A DNA stretch of 64,000 nucleotides, taken from assembly GCF_030463565.1 (NCBI RefSeq), contig NC_134659.1:7882511-7946510 (forward strand), in the 5' to 3' direction. Below are positions 21,101 through 36,100 of the stretch, one piece after another. The translations under genes and the position numbers were made by a program. The stretch is from Pelecanus crispus (lineage: Eukaryota; Chordata; Aves; Pelecaniformes; Pelecanidae). Within the stretch, counting starts at the first letter, position 1; the number at the start of each line of letters is the position of its first letter. The notes under the pieces are model-generated. The model had not been told where the DNA came from. It ran no database searches and saw only the letters and a program-made list of their open reading frames with translations.

Positions 21101-24100
21101 TTAGCCCGGAATACGGGCCAGAGTCTCCTCCATCTCGCCTCAGTGATTTACCACCACATGTTCACACACTGCAGCCTGTGGTTGTGCTTTGGAAGAGGAA
21201 AGTTTAACCCAGCTGAGGTCCCGGGTCCAGGGGAGGGTTCAGCGTCCGAGTGCCCTGCATGTAGGCAGAGCCTGCAGGACCCAGGCGTGCTGAGGTCCCG
21301 CCGCAGCTCTCCAAGGCATCTCTGCTCTCCTTCTGCCTCCAGTCCCCTCCCAAAGGGCTCCAGAGCTCAGCGGGATGCCCTCCCTCATCCCCAGTGAACA
21401 GGCAATAACCTAACAAGCAGCCCGATGCATCTCCCTTAGCAGCCTGCGCTGTTTGACCCCTTCCTATCATACCTCCTACGAGTTACCCTCTTTTTAATCA
21501 CCTTTTCAACCAGGGATGGATCTAGTGCCTATACCTCTGTGAACCCCAGGTGCTTTCCCAGCTTTTCAAAATGGTTTCCAGCTGGATGCTCTGCAGCTTT
21601 GCCCGGTCTAGAGCCAAACACGCTTCCCGTGCTGGCCTGGACGCGTGTGCAAGCAGGGGAGCGTCCACAGCTGGCGACAGAGGTGACTGCAGATGAAGCA
21701 GTCGCACGCAACCCTGGGCTCTCTGAAAGGGGCCTCCTTTTAAGGTAAGTTTGCATTTTGAGCTCCCTGCAGAAAACCAAGGAAATGGGGACACGGCGTT
21801 TATTGCTTTGTAATGCACGACGTTTCCCCAGCACATCCTCCTCCAGTGTCCAAAGGCGTCATAGGAGGGAAGAGCTTAACTGGGGCGGTCTTGGGGAAGG
21901 ATGCAGATTTTGCGGTGTGGGTTAAGGAAAGCAGTGTCACTGCAGCTGGCACCCCCTTCCCCTGCCCCTGGGATCTCCCCATCTCTCTGTGCCAAGAAGT
22001 CATGCAGCAGTGCCCTGGACCTCTTGAGTTTCTTCTTTTATCTCCAGGCCAGCCAAGATGAACTCATTCCTTAGTGGGCTGGCAAGCATCAGTGCTTTCA
22101 TTTTGTCCTCCTCCTTGCATATTCACTCTTCAAAAGTGATTTTTGCCTCTGCTTTTATGCTTATCATGATGCCACTGTTGTGTTTGTGGGACTTCGATAT
22201 GCAGGAGGGCTTAGTCTGGCTTTCAGCTCTCCAAGGCTGACCTTCAGGCAGCAGCTACATCCTCCCTGCACGCAGAGGGATGCAACCCCAAGGCTTGATG
22301 GCTATTTTCTTATGAACTGCCTCTGGCAGCAAAGGATTTTCCTCTTTTCCTTCATGCTTTAGGGCCATTTGGTCATTTGCCTCTTGTCAGTTGAACCCGC
22401 TTTTCACGTAATTTTTGGCACTTTTCGTCAAGCACCTGAACCTCGCTCTTGGCACAGCCTGTCCTGTGCATTGCTGCTGACCACGACCAGCACCGGCAGC
22501 TCCAGGACACAGCAAATGCCTCGTTTCAGCCTTCACCATGGCTGATGGGGCTGGGAAGACTCTGCCATCAGCATCGTTTCAACATGTTCTGCTTCTGCAG
22601 TCGAAGTCTTTGATGGCAGCTCAGCGCACGCCGCCTTCAAGCCTATTGGTTTTCTTACGCACCAGATTCGCTTCCTCGTGTGCCTGGAGAGATGCAGGCA
22701 CAGGACCAAGACTGTTACAGCAATGCAGTAAGAGCAGGGCAGCGGGGCAGGATTCACCTCCTCGAACATCAGATTCAAGACACCTCCACTCCCAACAGAG
22801 GTGAGCCAATGCTATGAACAGATAACTGAAGACAGATGAACCCCTGACATTGGGACCAAGTTTGCTGTGCAGGGGAGAACCCTACCGTAAAGTCTGGGTC
22901 TGGGTTTGGCAGTTTAAACCTCCTCCTCCCTGCCTGCAGCCGGGCAGCACGCAGCTCCTGCCCTTCGCGGCTAGCCCGGCTCTTCCTGGGTGCCTGGCTT
23001 TGGCAGCACGGCTCGGCTTGGCATGCCAGCCGGTGCCGTGGGGTTTCTGTCCAGAGCCGAGCAGAGGGTGACGTGCGGAGACTCTGCTAGCTGGGAGCCT
23101 GGCCCCAGAGCCACGGTTAGGTCAGGCTCAGATCGACAGCTGCGGGGTTGGTCTGGGTGTCCTCAGCTTGACCGTAGCAGTGCTAGCGACCTGACAGTGA
23201 TGCTGGCTGCAGGAGGAAGAGGAAGCACCAAGGTGAGGGGGTGGCAGAGCAAATGTCATCCTTGCTGGGGGGACTTTAGGACTTCAGGGAGAGGAGGAAG
23301 AAAGATGCTTCTGGGAGATTCAGCTGTGATGCCTTTACGAGCTCCCTGGCCCTCCCAGGGCTAGGACAGCACCGTGGCTTCACCCAGTGCCTTGAACCCC
23401 CAAATTGGAGTCCAGAGACCCTGGTGTGCAGCCAGGGCTGGCCTCCTCTTCCAGACGATGCCCTGGCCACGGTGGCTTCCCCAGCCCAGGCTCTGCCTTC
23501 CCAGCGTGCGGCACTGCTGGCCCTCGGGGACTGCTTTTTTTGTGGAAAGAACTGGCCTGGCTGTGAGCGGGGCAGCCGTGGGGACTGTTTGTACCTGGCG
23601 TATAAACAGATGCCATCTGGGACGAGAGAGCTATTTATTTATTTAAGAGATTTCTTGGCTCCCCTGCGCGAACCTAAACAGGCGACCGAAAGGCATGCGC
23701 CAGATGCCTACAGAGCCTGTCCACACAGCCCCTTGCTGCTGCAAACCCCAAGCAGCAGGGATGGAGCTCCCGGAGGAGCCCCGATGCCAGCACCCCCCTG
23801 TCCCAGGGGCTGCAGGGAGCGGGTGATGCACTGAGCCAGCGGCACTTCTCACCAAGACGTGCCCTGTTCCCAGGGCTGGGATGGTGCAAGGATGCTCGGT
23901 GACATCCTGAAGCACCTCGGTGAAGGAAGAGCCGCGTCTGCCCTGGCAGGAGGCTGGGCAGGGGGTGTGTGGGGGATGAGGACTCTGCTGCCTCGCTCTG
24001 TCCCCCCACACCCATGCCCAAGGGTGCCTTTCAAAGGTGTTTGGGGATGTCCCAGGTTGGAGGTTTCTTGGGGGTTCCTGCGAGAAGAGACAGTTGTTCC

Positions 24101-27100
24101 CCCAGGGCTCTGCAGCCCTTCCGTGTCCACAGGCTGAGCCCTCCTTGAGTCAGAGCCAGCAGCCTCATCTCCACACCAAGCTCTCCAAAAAGCCTTCTCC
24201 TTCCCAGCTCGAGCTCACACAACTTGACAGTGGGGAGCCCTGAGTCTCCCCTAAGCTCCCTGGGCCATCCAAGACCAACCAGAGCAAAGGCTTTGGCCAG
24301 GAATGAGCAGATCTTGGAGAAAGGGAGGAAAACCCTGGAGAGAAGGACCTACATCAGCTCTCATGCTCAGAGAAGGCAATGGATTTCTCCAAACAAGATG
24401 AAACTAGAGCAAAATAAGATGCGTAGCAAATTTCTGCTTAGTAAAGCTGCTGGGAATGTCTTGTTCTCACATCATTAGTGCTGTTCTCATTAAAGCATCC
24501 ATCCACGGATGTGTTGCCACATGTCCAGGTGCTGTGGCATGGGGCAGGTCTGTGGAAGGAGGGCACCGGAGCCAAAGAGCAGGATGTGGGAAAGGAGCTG
24601 GGGGAAAAGGAGCCAGGGGAAAAGGAGCCAGCTGTGCCCCTGGGCAGGGGGAAAAGGGAAGGCAATGGGTGTGCAGTGGCCGGCCACGGGTGTTACTGCC
24701 ACCGCGGGCCGTGTTTGCAGGATCACGGGCATCCAGCAAATTTGGGATGCGCTGGAAGGATCCTGTCAAAGAGCCTGTGAAAGTGCTGGCTGGTAGCAAG
24801 AGGTAAGAGGTGTTCAAGCTGTGTCATTTAATGCAGATGGGGCAAGAGCTGCCTTGATCACGGTACCCCTGTCCCTGCTGGGCAAGGCCCTCTGCAAGCG
24901 CCTGGCTCCAGCAGCAGCAGCAGAAGGGGAGGAATCAGGAGCAAAAACTTGCAGGCAAGAAATCAGATGTGTGTTTCTAAAACCAAGGGTCACTCTTACC
25001 CATCCGCCGCTGCCTGCACGAGACTCTCCATCCCTTGGTGGAGATTGGGGACATCTCTAAAGCCAGGTCAGAAGCTGATCTTGGCTCTGCCCAAGGCCAT
25101 GTATGCGCCCAGGAGGGAGCGTGCCTTCATCCCCTCCTTTGCACCCATCCACGGGCTCTTGGTGTGCTCTGCCGCCCTGGCTCCGCTGCAGGTGCCAGCC
25201 CTGGGTGGTGACACCAGCCCAAGCTCTGCTCACTCATGACGGTGTAGAAGTGCTCACCTCCGGGCTGGAAATAAAGTGTGTTGCTCCAGTTGGAGCTCAG
25301 TAGAGGAGCTGCGTGGCAGGATGACACAGAAGAGGAGACAGAAATGCATCCTTCCCCCTCGTCTCGAAACCTTGGCTGTCCCCGCAGCCACCAGCGCGCC
25401 TTCTCCTGCAGCCCAGGCCACCAGCCAGGCTGTCTCCATCCGCAGTGCCAGCCCTGTACCCTCTCCATTGCTATCTTGAGTCCTGCCTGCTCGCTCCTCT
25501 CCGCCTCGCTGACATATTTACCTTGGATACCTAGAAACCAGTGCTGCTGCACCCCCTCCTGTGCCGTTCCCTCTGCTGAGAGCACGATTATTAGGGGAAT
25601 ATTTTTACGCAGCGTGTCAGACCTTTAAAAATAAGCCTAATGAAAACAGCCTGGTACTTGGCTGATTAATCACCAGTGTTTTGATGAACTGAAATGCCTT
25701 CCCGTTTCCTCTAAATAGACTAAAATGAGCATTGCCATTGCTTGTTAGCATTTGTAACCCTCAAACCCACTCAGATGTTTCCTTAAAAGGCAAAGGAGAC
25801 TGGGAACTTCTTGCCTGGAATCCGAACGTTCGCAGCACCGCTCCCGACGCTGAGCAAGGGATGGGGCTGGGGATGGAGCAGCCGGCCGAGCTGGGTATGG
25901 GTGGGAGCAGAGCAGAGGGGCTGCTGAGATCTGCTGCGGGTGGTGGGGATGTGATGGTGGAGCGAGGTTCTCACCTCCTGCCCTGAAAGCCCCACAGCTC
26001 ATTTTGGGGTAAAAAAAATCACTGCTTGGGTGGTAGGTATCAATCTGGATTTTTCCTCAGCACAGGGCCTGGGAGCTGGTCACCCTGCTGTGCCCACAAG
26101 CAGGTTTCCAAGTGAAAGGGGAACACGCTGGAGAGGAGAGGAAAGGATGGGTTATCCAAGAACTCGCAAAATCTGTACCCAAGCTGGAGGGAAGGGGCAC
26201 TTTGTGGCCTGGCTGCTGCTGTCACATCAGTCCCTGGCAGAGGGGATGTATGGAAATGCATTTGTGGAAGAAATGTCTTATCTTTGGAAGGGGCCAGCTT
26301 TCACCAGCCTGCAGTTATTTTCAGAGGCATGTCCTGGGAAGAGTCCCTCATGGCCTGGACCACCAGGCTGAACATAGTGCCCCACCACGCTGGCCATGTG
26401 CTCGGCTCAGCTAAAGAACAAGATGTAAGGACGGGAGCCTTGGGGGGGCACATGCTGCCAAGTGGCTTCGTGGTGGCTCCGGGGAGCCGTGCCCCATCTG
26501 GGTTCAAGAAGGGCTTTTCTGAAAGGGTGAAGCCAGAAGAGTCCAGGACGGCTCCTCCGTGAGGGTCGATTCTGGGGGCACGTGGCACACTGTGCCCCAG
26601 GAGGAAACGGGACCGTCAACAGAAGACCTCAGGGCCAAACCTGCACCTGCAGTTCACGTGAAAACGGCTCCAGAAGTAGTGAACTCAGCCTGCAGGCTTG
26701 ACACTGACTCAGTGTCTCATGTCACCTGCAGCTCTGGTGGGAAGCCAACTGTGAGATATCATCCCCCAGCTGTAAGACATCACCCCCCAGCTGATGTGAG
26801 AGCATCAAGAGCATGAGAGGGGAAGCCTGAGCCAGGGTCAGGCCGACCCCAACCATCAGCACTGCTGGAAAATCCGGGGTTAGCTCCAACGTGGCTGACG
26901 GCTACAGCTGCTGCTGGCTGTGGACGGCAATGGGGACACGGGCTTCACGCACAGCCAAAAGACGGGCACGGTCCTCGCCTGCGTGCAGCTACAGGGACGT
27001 CTGTTCTTGAGGGATATAAGGGGAAAACACGGAGCAAAGCAAGAGGCAAGTGTTGGTGCCTTCAGAAACTGCCCACACGTGGAAATCGCACCTATTTAGC

Positions 27101-30100
27101 TAAGTCAGTTGAGCTGCACGTCCACAAGCCTTGTGCCTACACTCCTGCAAGCACCAAGGGTTTATCAGCGCTTGTAACCAAACTGCCCTACACCAGTGCA
27201 CGGCTCTCCTAAACCAAGATGCAGATGTCTGCTGAAGGACAACTGGCCCAGCTGAACTTAATTGATCCAGGAATGATTTCAGCCACGTGGGGTAGTTTCT
27301 ATATGTGCATCGGAGACCACGAGTCTTCTCCTTCTCACTGCTTCCCTCCTCTTCAGCAACTCCACCGGCAGAGCTGTTTTGGCGTGCTGGCTGCCTGGCA
27401 CGTGGCTCTTGCCACCAACAGAGACCCTCCACCCAGAGCCGTGCTCCTTGCAAACCAACCAGAATCCCTCCAGAGCTGTAGGGCTGGGGGATAAAGTCCA
27501 TGCCAAGAGACTGTCCCTTTCTCCCAGCCTCTGCTGGGATAATAAATTTCTCCTGCAGCCAATGGGACATCTTCCAGTTCATCTCTTGGCAGGGCATGGC
27601 TTAGGCAACAGGTACCCACCAGCAAAGCTCCATCGGTCCCACGCAAATGCTGAGTGACGGAGGGGCTTTTGGAAGTGGGAGAGCCGGGAAGTGGGGAAGC
27701 CCCAGGGATGAGGGGAGACCTCTGAGAGACAGGGAGACAGGGGAAGGCCCTCTGCAAGTGCACCAAAAACTGTTGGTCACGTGGGGGCTCCCAGACCAGA
27801 CTGGCAAGGGAAGGAAGTTGGGCTTGGTTATTTGACATAGGGGGTTTAGGCATAATTACACATTCATAACTAACGAGTCAATCTGGTATCATCGCCTGAG
27901 GGGTTTCAGTCTGTCCTACACATGCTACCAAGTCCTACAAAGGTCTCCAGAGCCACCAAGAGACTCTGAGGTAGAACCCACAGCTCTAATCTTGGGCATC
28001 TGCATCATCCTCTGGACACACCTACCTAGTTGCGTGGGCTCTAAAGGATCCCTGATGTCCCCTCTGTCCTGTCCAGCTACCCCAAATGCCAGCCAGAGGA
28101 TGTGAGCAAGGCACCAGCATCCCACCACCCCTCACTATGACCATGGGTGAAGGGGGCTGAGAGGCTGGGCACAAACCACATGGAGCTCCCAGGGGACAGG
28201 GATGTCCCCCAAGACTGTCCCACTGGATGGAGTAGCCCCTTGAGGTGGCCAGTGGGCAAAGGCAGGTTGTTTTGCACTTGACGTTCCCGGGTATTTGGGT
28301 ACCCATTGCCACTATGCTCTAGGCATGTGAGAGGGTTGCTGGAGCCAAGCTAAACCACAACAAGCTGGCCAAGCAGCTGGCCAAGCTGCTCCTTTCCTCC
28401 ATTCCTTGGCCAATTTTGAGTAACCCAGGGACAACTCAGAGCCAAGGACATTCCTGGAAAAAATGCTGTGTCCTTGGCCAAGTCCTGAGAGCTACTAAAC
28501 CCAGACTGAGAGACCACTGGAGGAAGCAGGACCACGAGGCTTCTGCTGACCTTACTTGCCCAGGACAGCCAAGTCTGGATCTACATGACACCCATCCCAC
28601 TCACAAGGGATCTGGCCTTGCTCTACCTGCAGCAGTGCCAGAGCAACCCTCCTGGTCCTCATCTACCTTATCACGGGCCGGCGTCATGAGACACCCTGCT
28701 CGTACTCCCCGTACGCCCCGCAGAGCCCTGGCCCCGGCGGGCTCCCTCGTAGGACCATTCCCCGGCAGCAAAGAGTTTCTCTCTTGGCACGTTTGGATTT
28801 TTTTGGGATGAAGCAAGGGTGAAAGGACCTCGGCTTCCAGCACTGGGACGCACGCAGGCGTAGCATGACCCCCCCAGGCCATGCTCTATATGCCAAAGCC
28901 CAGAGCGATGTAAACAACTTCTTGCCCTGTCCCGCCTCAGCTATTACTCTGTTATTTTAACGAGGAGCTCTGTTATTCCCCTTCCCTTCTGCTCAGACCT
29001 TTCTGACCCCAAATATCACTGTCTCTTTGCACTTCCCAGGCCAATGTTTTTAAAAACATCCTCCTTCTGAGATGCAGTGCTGTTCTCCAGAGACTGGACA
29101 ACTTCTGGCCTTGACTTTTGTCTTGCTTTGCCTTCATTGCTGAATTAAGGCAGATAACAAACGTTTCAACTGGGTTTCCTTTAATAGAATAGCTCCAGCC
29201 CTTCCTCAGCGACATGCAGCCATTTTCCAGAAAGCCCTTAAAGCTGCTGCATACTTTGCAAATGGAAACTTTAGTTTCTCTAACAAAATCTGTTTTTAGA
29301 AGTCAGGGTTTTTCTGTTCTACCCATCATTTTCCCAGCCCCTTCTCCTGGCACTGCCATGGCTGAACTGGATATTCCCTAGATGAGACCTTTTCTCTGAT
29401 CACCTCCTCTTCAGCAGAGGTTGCTAAGGGCAGTGAACGTCGGCGATTCACACCACGGCCACCTCGCAGCTGGGCTTCTGCCCAGTGCACTTTCTGTGGG
29501 CAGCCCACAAAGAGCATTCCTCAAATTTTTAGGAACAGAAGAACTACAAATCAGCCCTAGCGAGTCTCAAATCCTATCTCCCATCCTGTGTGTCAGGGAG
29601 CAGGACTCTGGCTCCCAGCCTCCTGGGACTACATGGAAAGCATCTCCAGGCCCCTTGCTGGTGCAGGTCTCCCATCAGCCGGCCCATGGGACCACCACAG
29701 ACAGCCCGTGGCATCAGTGGTGGCCACGGGCACACAGTGTGGGAGGATGAATCAAGGTCTTTGAAGCAGGTGAGATGAGCCCCAGCCCCAGGTGCCTACC
29801 TGCCAAAACCAGAGAGCTGGTTTGCTGGTCAAAACCCTTAATCAGCTTATGAGAAACAGGAGCACTGGCTCCGTGGGCTCCTACGCCACGTGGGAGCCGT
29901 AGCCCAGAACACTGCGCTTAATGAGATAAAGCAGGGCATGGGAGGAGTCATGATTGCCAGTTCTTAGCAACTGAAGATCTTCCCTGAAAGGAAGCAAACT
30001 ACAGCTCCCTTTCTGCTGTGGGCAGCTCTCGTGGCTGTGCAGGTGCCCGTTGCCGTGCCGGGCAAGTCTGCCTTCTGCCATGGTCGCCCCTGCCACGAGG

Positions 30101-33100
30101 CAGGACCGCTCGGAGCCCTCGGCAGCACCCAGCAGGTCTTGGTGTGAATCCTGACCCAAATATTGTGTCTCAGCCCTGGGCTACTCAACCCAAAGTCAAC
30201 AGGCTGCAGGCACCAGAACACCTCCATGACCCCGGGCTGTCACCTCCCCTGTTCGTGGCTGCAAGCGCCCCGATACCACCTCCCCTGCAAAGTGAGATCC
30301 TCTCGCTCCGCCGTGCTGCAATTCCCACCACGGCAAAGGGTGGGCTTGAGTGACACGACCCGTTAATCCCAGCACCCTGCTGGGAGCTGAGTCACTGAGA
30401 TCATTTTAGCACACAAATGATGTCATAGCGCTGCGAAAGAAAGCGATACGTAAAGGATCCCAGCTCTTTTCCTCCTCTATATGTCTATTTATCAGCTCAA
30501 CGTAAACAGACAATAAACCTCCCTGTCTGTGGCAGCTCGGCCCATATAAGCTAAACACTCCAAGCATTTCCATGGATTTATCTGCATCCCAGTTGTGGTT
30601 TATGTAAATATAGAACTCAGCTTTTTACTCCTGTTTTTTTCAGACCGACTAGAAATTCGGCTTTTTTTCCTGCTTGTGCCCATAGATGGACTGCGTATCT
30701 CCCAGAGTGCGCCTTCAGCGCGACCTACGAGTCGCTGGGAACGCTTTGTGCTGCCACTCAAACAAACAAGGTTTTTGCCACCATTTCCCGACGGCGTTAC
30801 AAAAACACCGATCTGGCCGTGAGGTTCCTTCTCACACCGTTTGTTCAGAAATGCAGTTCAAACCTGGGTGCGTTGCCACCTCACTTGCTTCAGCTGTTCT
30901 CTACACTGCAGATCCTTCAGTTATCTGTCACGGGATCGTTCCTGCTTCTCTTTTTGCCTTGGAGGTCTGTTTTATCATCTGTTGCTAGCTGACAGCTCTT
31001 GCTTCTGATGCTCGTCCTTCTCGTTACAGGGTTGGTACGTTTTCAGAAATCAAGAATGAAACATCCGAGCACAGACAATGCCAGTTTTCATTTCTGAACA
31101 ACAAAAAGTGACAAATAAAAGGGCTCTCCTGGATGGGCTGTTCTGCGGCAGGCTGGAGAGGCCACAAACCAGAGACTGTCTATGGCCTCCTTTAAGGATC
31201 AAGTAGGAATGACTCAATACCTTTGGTGTCTTTCAAAATGTGTGACTATTTTGGCCATCCATGGCTATCGTTTGCAGGAGTAACGCAAAGATCAGGGAGC
31301 CACCAGCTCCATTCCCACTCTGTGTGTTGGTGGAAGGACCCACAGCTTTGTCCCTTGCCCACCTCAGCATGAGCTGGAGAAGCACCAGGAGAAAGGATGC
31401 CCCAGAGTCACCCACCCCGACACCTCTTTTGGAGGCCAGGAGCTGGGCGGAACAACGACATGTTCTGATGAGGGAAAAGCAGGCACTGAGACTGCTAGAG
31501 ACCTGCCCAGGACATGGTTAAAAGAAAGGCAAGTGCTGGGAAGTGCTGAAGACTCTTGGAAGAGAGAAGGAACAGTCTTGGCATATCGACAGAACTGGCT
31601 GATAAACAGAACAGCAGAGTTTAAATACATATGTGTTAGTCACAGACTGGTAAGATGCTTAAAGAATGATACAACCACTTCTTTTCCCTCGTTTACAATT
31701 TCCCTTGAGTCTGTCCCAGCTATTTAAACATGGAGCTTGTTTTTCTCCAGATATTTTCATGAAAAGATGACAAGCTTTGAGCATTAGTAAGAAATTTAAA
31801 TATTAACTTGTTTTTCCATCGTGTTGAAGAAGGGCTCATTGGTAGGGATCTCCACTTTTTGTGGCACGGCCCTCCACATATAGCCACCAGTAACTGGACT
31901 GAATACCACCCAGCAGCGAGCGCCAAGCCTACACGCACACGCTCCAGTAAGTTAGAAAGGAAGGCAGGATTTTTACAAGACCTTCCCAAGGAGTTTTGTA
32001 ATCCTTATCCATGGCGATAGGACCTGCTGCCCTCTGGCACCAGCATCCCTCAGATATGCTGCGTTTGGATTAAGTAAACTACTTCCAAGGTCACTGCTTT
32101 TTCCCTCAGCATCAAAACCCAGCCATGAGGAACGCTGTCCCACCACCCGCTGTCAGCTGTGCGCAGCCTACAGCGAAGAGTGCTGCTCGGGGACACGCGG
32201 ACGTCCCCAGGAGCACAGGGCCAGGCAAAGCAGCCTGCAAGGATAAGGATGCATGGACCTGGAACGGGAGGGTGTCTTGTCTGCGCAGGAGTGTGCGAGG
32301 GGAGTGGGACATCCGGGAAGAAGGGGAAAGGTGTTGGAAGACGCTTGCCTGAGCCACCTCAACTTCTCCTGTGGGAAGGGTGTTCAACCTTCAGGAGACA
32401 AAAATACAGGGATGATCCGCACCGTGCACAGCCGGCCCTGGCATCCCACATCCCCTGTTCAGAGCCTTCTCCTCCAAGAAGCTGGTCCCTAGGCTTATAT
32501 CGAAAGAGACATCCACCATGTGTGCAAGCATCTTGCTAAAAGAAGTGGTTTTGTGACCCTGGAATGAATCCCCTCCATCAGTAGGATAATGCCCCTGCAT
32601 GCAATTTCCATGCCTTTTCCCAGCCATCCCTGCTTGAAGCAGCATGAAATCAGTGCAGCCCCATTGGGAGGCAGGACTGGGGACTCTGATGGGACTGGGA
32701 CATTCAGGTGTCCTCTCCTTACAGGTGAAGCTGAGGGAAAGAGGCTCCATCCATTCCCAGGGAAGATGGTGGTGCTGGAGAAGGAGAGCACAAGGAGGGT
32801 CTGCCTCTGCCACCACCTAGTCGGTGTTTTGGAGCCACCCTGGCGCTGCGGTGAGGCCAGCTGGGAATCCAAGGAGAGCCAAGAACAGCAGCAGGTAGAT
32901 TTTGTGGCATGCTTTGAAAAGCAAAACCTCCTGCTATGGATATGGCAACTGCTAAGGAGCACTCGTCCACCAAACCACCTGGTCCCACGGTACGCGTGGC
33001 TCACATGGAGGGGTGGTCCTTCCCATGGGGTAGCTCTTCTCAGCCAGGTCCCTCCCAGCAAAGGTACCCCTGATGGCGTTTAGGAGTGGCCAAATGCCAC

Positions 33101-36100
33101 TGGGAAAGACGGGTATCTCCGGGGTGTATATCATAGTGTTATATGCATAGATACATCCTTTTAAAGAAGATGACACCAGCAGCAGAGGAAGAACTGGACA
33201 AAACCAGAATAGCTCTCACAAAACCCATCTCCCATGCAGCTCAGCTGTCAGAGAAACCCATCCCGCAGAGACACCCGCACTGAGCCCCTGCCCCTGGCAC
33301 AAACAGCTTTTCCTTTTCTGAAGAGAAATCCCAGGCACGATACAAAGATTTCAAGTGACAGCAAGTCAGCTGTGTTGCCAGGTAAATCATCCTTTGGTTC
33401 ATGCCACTGCTTCAACTTTACAGCACGTTTCTAACCTAGATTTCTCCCTCATTACGTCTGCCTGCTACAGTAAAGAGCCATGAGCTATTAGAAATCAAAT
33501 CTTCATTTATCTACTCATGAATATTAGTTTAACTTTGGCTCCCTTGATACATGGACCTACAAGGTGGCCTTGTTGAGCACATCCAAAGAGAGGCACTGTC
33601 CCAAGCCCCACTGTTGAACTTGGTGCATACTTTTGCTCGCTAGTGATACAAAATGAAGATTAATTAATTAATGCATCACCAAGATGTGAATTTGCTTCCC
33701 CGGTGTGGAGAAGTTAGGGCAAAGCTCACATCTATTTTGGGCTGTTTATAAACTGCTTCCTAGTTACCCAAGTTTGCCCTTTTCATCACTAAGAAGATGT
33801 ATTATTATGCAGTTACAATATTTCTAAATATACCCACTCCTTCCAATATTTAGAAGGGAATGGGGGTGCCTGGAGCCAGTCCAAGAACAGAGCAATGACT
33901 GCAAGAAGATGGGCAGAAACGGAACCTTTCCCTTTAAAATAACCTAAATTGCACTTTGGAGAAGTTCCTGCACATCCCAGCTAACAGACGATGTGTCCCA
34001 CCAGCAACTGCACAAAGAGGGGGCAAGCGAGGGATGGAAGGAGGAAGGAGGAAAAATAGGTGGGGAGACAGAGGTGCAGCAGCTTGGGTCAGCATGCTGC
34101 CGGCCCCGCGCGGATGCTGCCCCGGCCCCGGTCCCGGTCCCAGCAGGCTGCAGGGAGCCGGAGCGGCCGTTGCACCGCGGAGGCTGCGACCCGGTCACCT
34201 CCCAGCTTTGCAAAATGAGTTTTAGCCAAAACGATAGAGCCCTAGGTGCCACCGCAGAGCTGGACTAGGAACTCCCTAACATTTTCTCAGTGCCTTCGTG
34301 CAAAGCAACTACAGACCTATAAACTCTCTGCGGTTCAAGGACAAGAATCTAACCTCCTGTCCCTCCCTACTGAAGAGACATCACAGACACAAGATAACAT
34401 CTTCCATATGTTCCGAGGGCCAGTCCCACTGGAAGGACCTCCCATTCCTTCCCTGCCCTTGTGCCGGCGCTTCCCTCCCATGCTCACGCGTCTGCTTCTC
34501 GCTCACGAAGGCTGTGCTCGATGCGTTTAAGCAGGGATGCCGGGCGCTGGGGGGGTTTGTGATGCACAGTGCTGGGAGCCGTCAAGGGAGAGCAGCTGGG
34601 ACGGACACCGATGGGTGATGCCTGCACACGGCGGGGGGAACGCCGTCCCCCGGGGGCCTGCAGCCACAACGCCTGTGCTGGCAGGCGTAAGAGCTTCACT
34701 GCCCGCTGCAACGTGAAATCTGCTGATACGAGAGAGGGATTTGTCATCACGGGCCTCAGCGCTCTGAGCAGACGGGTGAGAGCTCGGGAGCCACCTGGGA
34801 TGCTCCGGATGGCTCCGTTTTCTCATTCCATCCTGCAGCAAAACACAGCCCTGCGGCTTCCTCGGATGGAGGGAACCATCGGCTTCCTGGGCTGTTTTTT
34901 GCGATTGCTTCTGTGGTTCAATCACCCCATCCCATCCCATCCCATCCCATCTCATCCCATCCCATCCCATCCCATCCCATCCCATCCCACCCCATCCCAT
35001 CCCATCCCATCCCACCCCATCCCATCCCATCCCGTCCTCGTGCCCCATGGTGGAGCAACAGCCCTGCTCCACCACTGGCATGGGCTGACCTGCCAGTGCT
35101 GCGAGCTGGCATTTTCTAGGTGCTAATCCCAGGTCCCAACAATGCCAAGGAGGAAGGGGTGGAGGATATTTTTTTCTTGGCCTCCAGGGATTGAAATAGA
35201 AGAAGAAAGACGGTTCTGCCATATCCAGTTACTGCAATGCAATCTAACTGGGCCAGTTTCACTGACAAATTTGACCGGCAGCCAACTTGCTTTGTCTTCC
35301 ACGGCCCAAAGCTACTGAAGTTCAAAGGAAAGCACAACGAGCGCTTTTCTCAGGACCTCCGTCGCTGCCCTCCCCACCAGCCGGAGCTGTACACCCTCTC
35401 CCAGGGCGCCTCTCCTCCCCGTGCCATCCCTTGCCACCATCCCGAGTCCTCTCCCGCAGCACACAGACACACACACACTCTCAGACATCTTCCAAAGAAT
35501 GTAGTGTTTAACCAGATAATTTCCCAGCTCCCTTTTTCTGAAAAACACAAATTTCCTCCCTTCCTTCTGATCATGGACACTTCCCTATCCCAACTCCCAG
35601 TCGACTCCTCGTCTTCCCATGGTTAAAAACAAAATAGCATCACTAGTGATGCCAAATGCAAGAGTCTCCCCATCTGAAAAAGCTTTTTCAGTGTCAGCTC
35701 TCAGTGCTGGCTGCAAGGCAGAATCACCTGCAAACCCCTGCGGCGTCACTGGGATATCTGGTCCCACGTAACAGCATTTCCCTTTCCAGGCAGGTTTGTC
35801 CTGCAGCACCTGCAGTTCCCCACCATGGGGAAATTTTCCACCAGCCTACCGGTGGGAAAATAAACCCAGTGCTCTCGTGGCGAGGGGCACAGCGCTTTCC
35901 GTCCCCCAGCCCATGCCAGACGCCACATATAGAAGGTGAAGGCTGTGAGTGCCTTGTCCTCGCAGCCAGAGGAAAGCTCCCTGGCGCGCAAGCCTGAGCT
36001 TGGAGAGGGCTGGGGGGAACTGTTTAACCCCTTGTTCAGGTCTCCAAACTAAACCTTCATGTATTTCTCCTATAGCTGCAATTTTCACCTTTTTCTCCCA

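Noticed and set aside
26730-26815. Short duplicated segment with CATCCCCCAGCTGT
   Set aside because: Only two imperfect copies of about 25 bp; not enough to call a repeat family.
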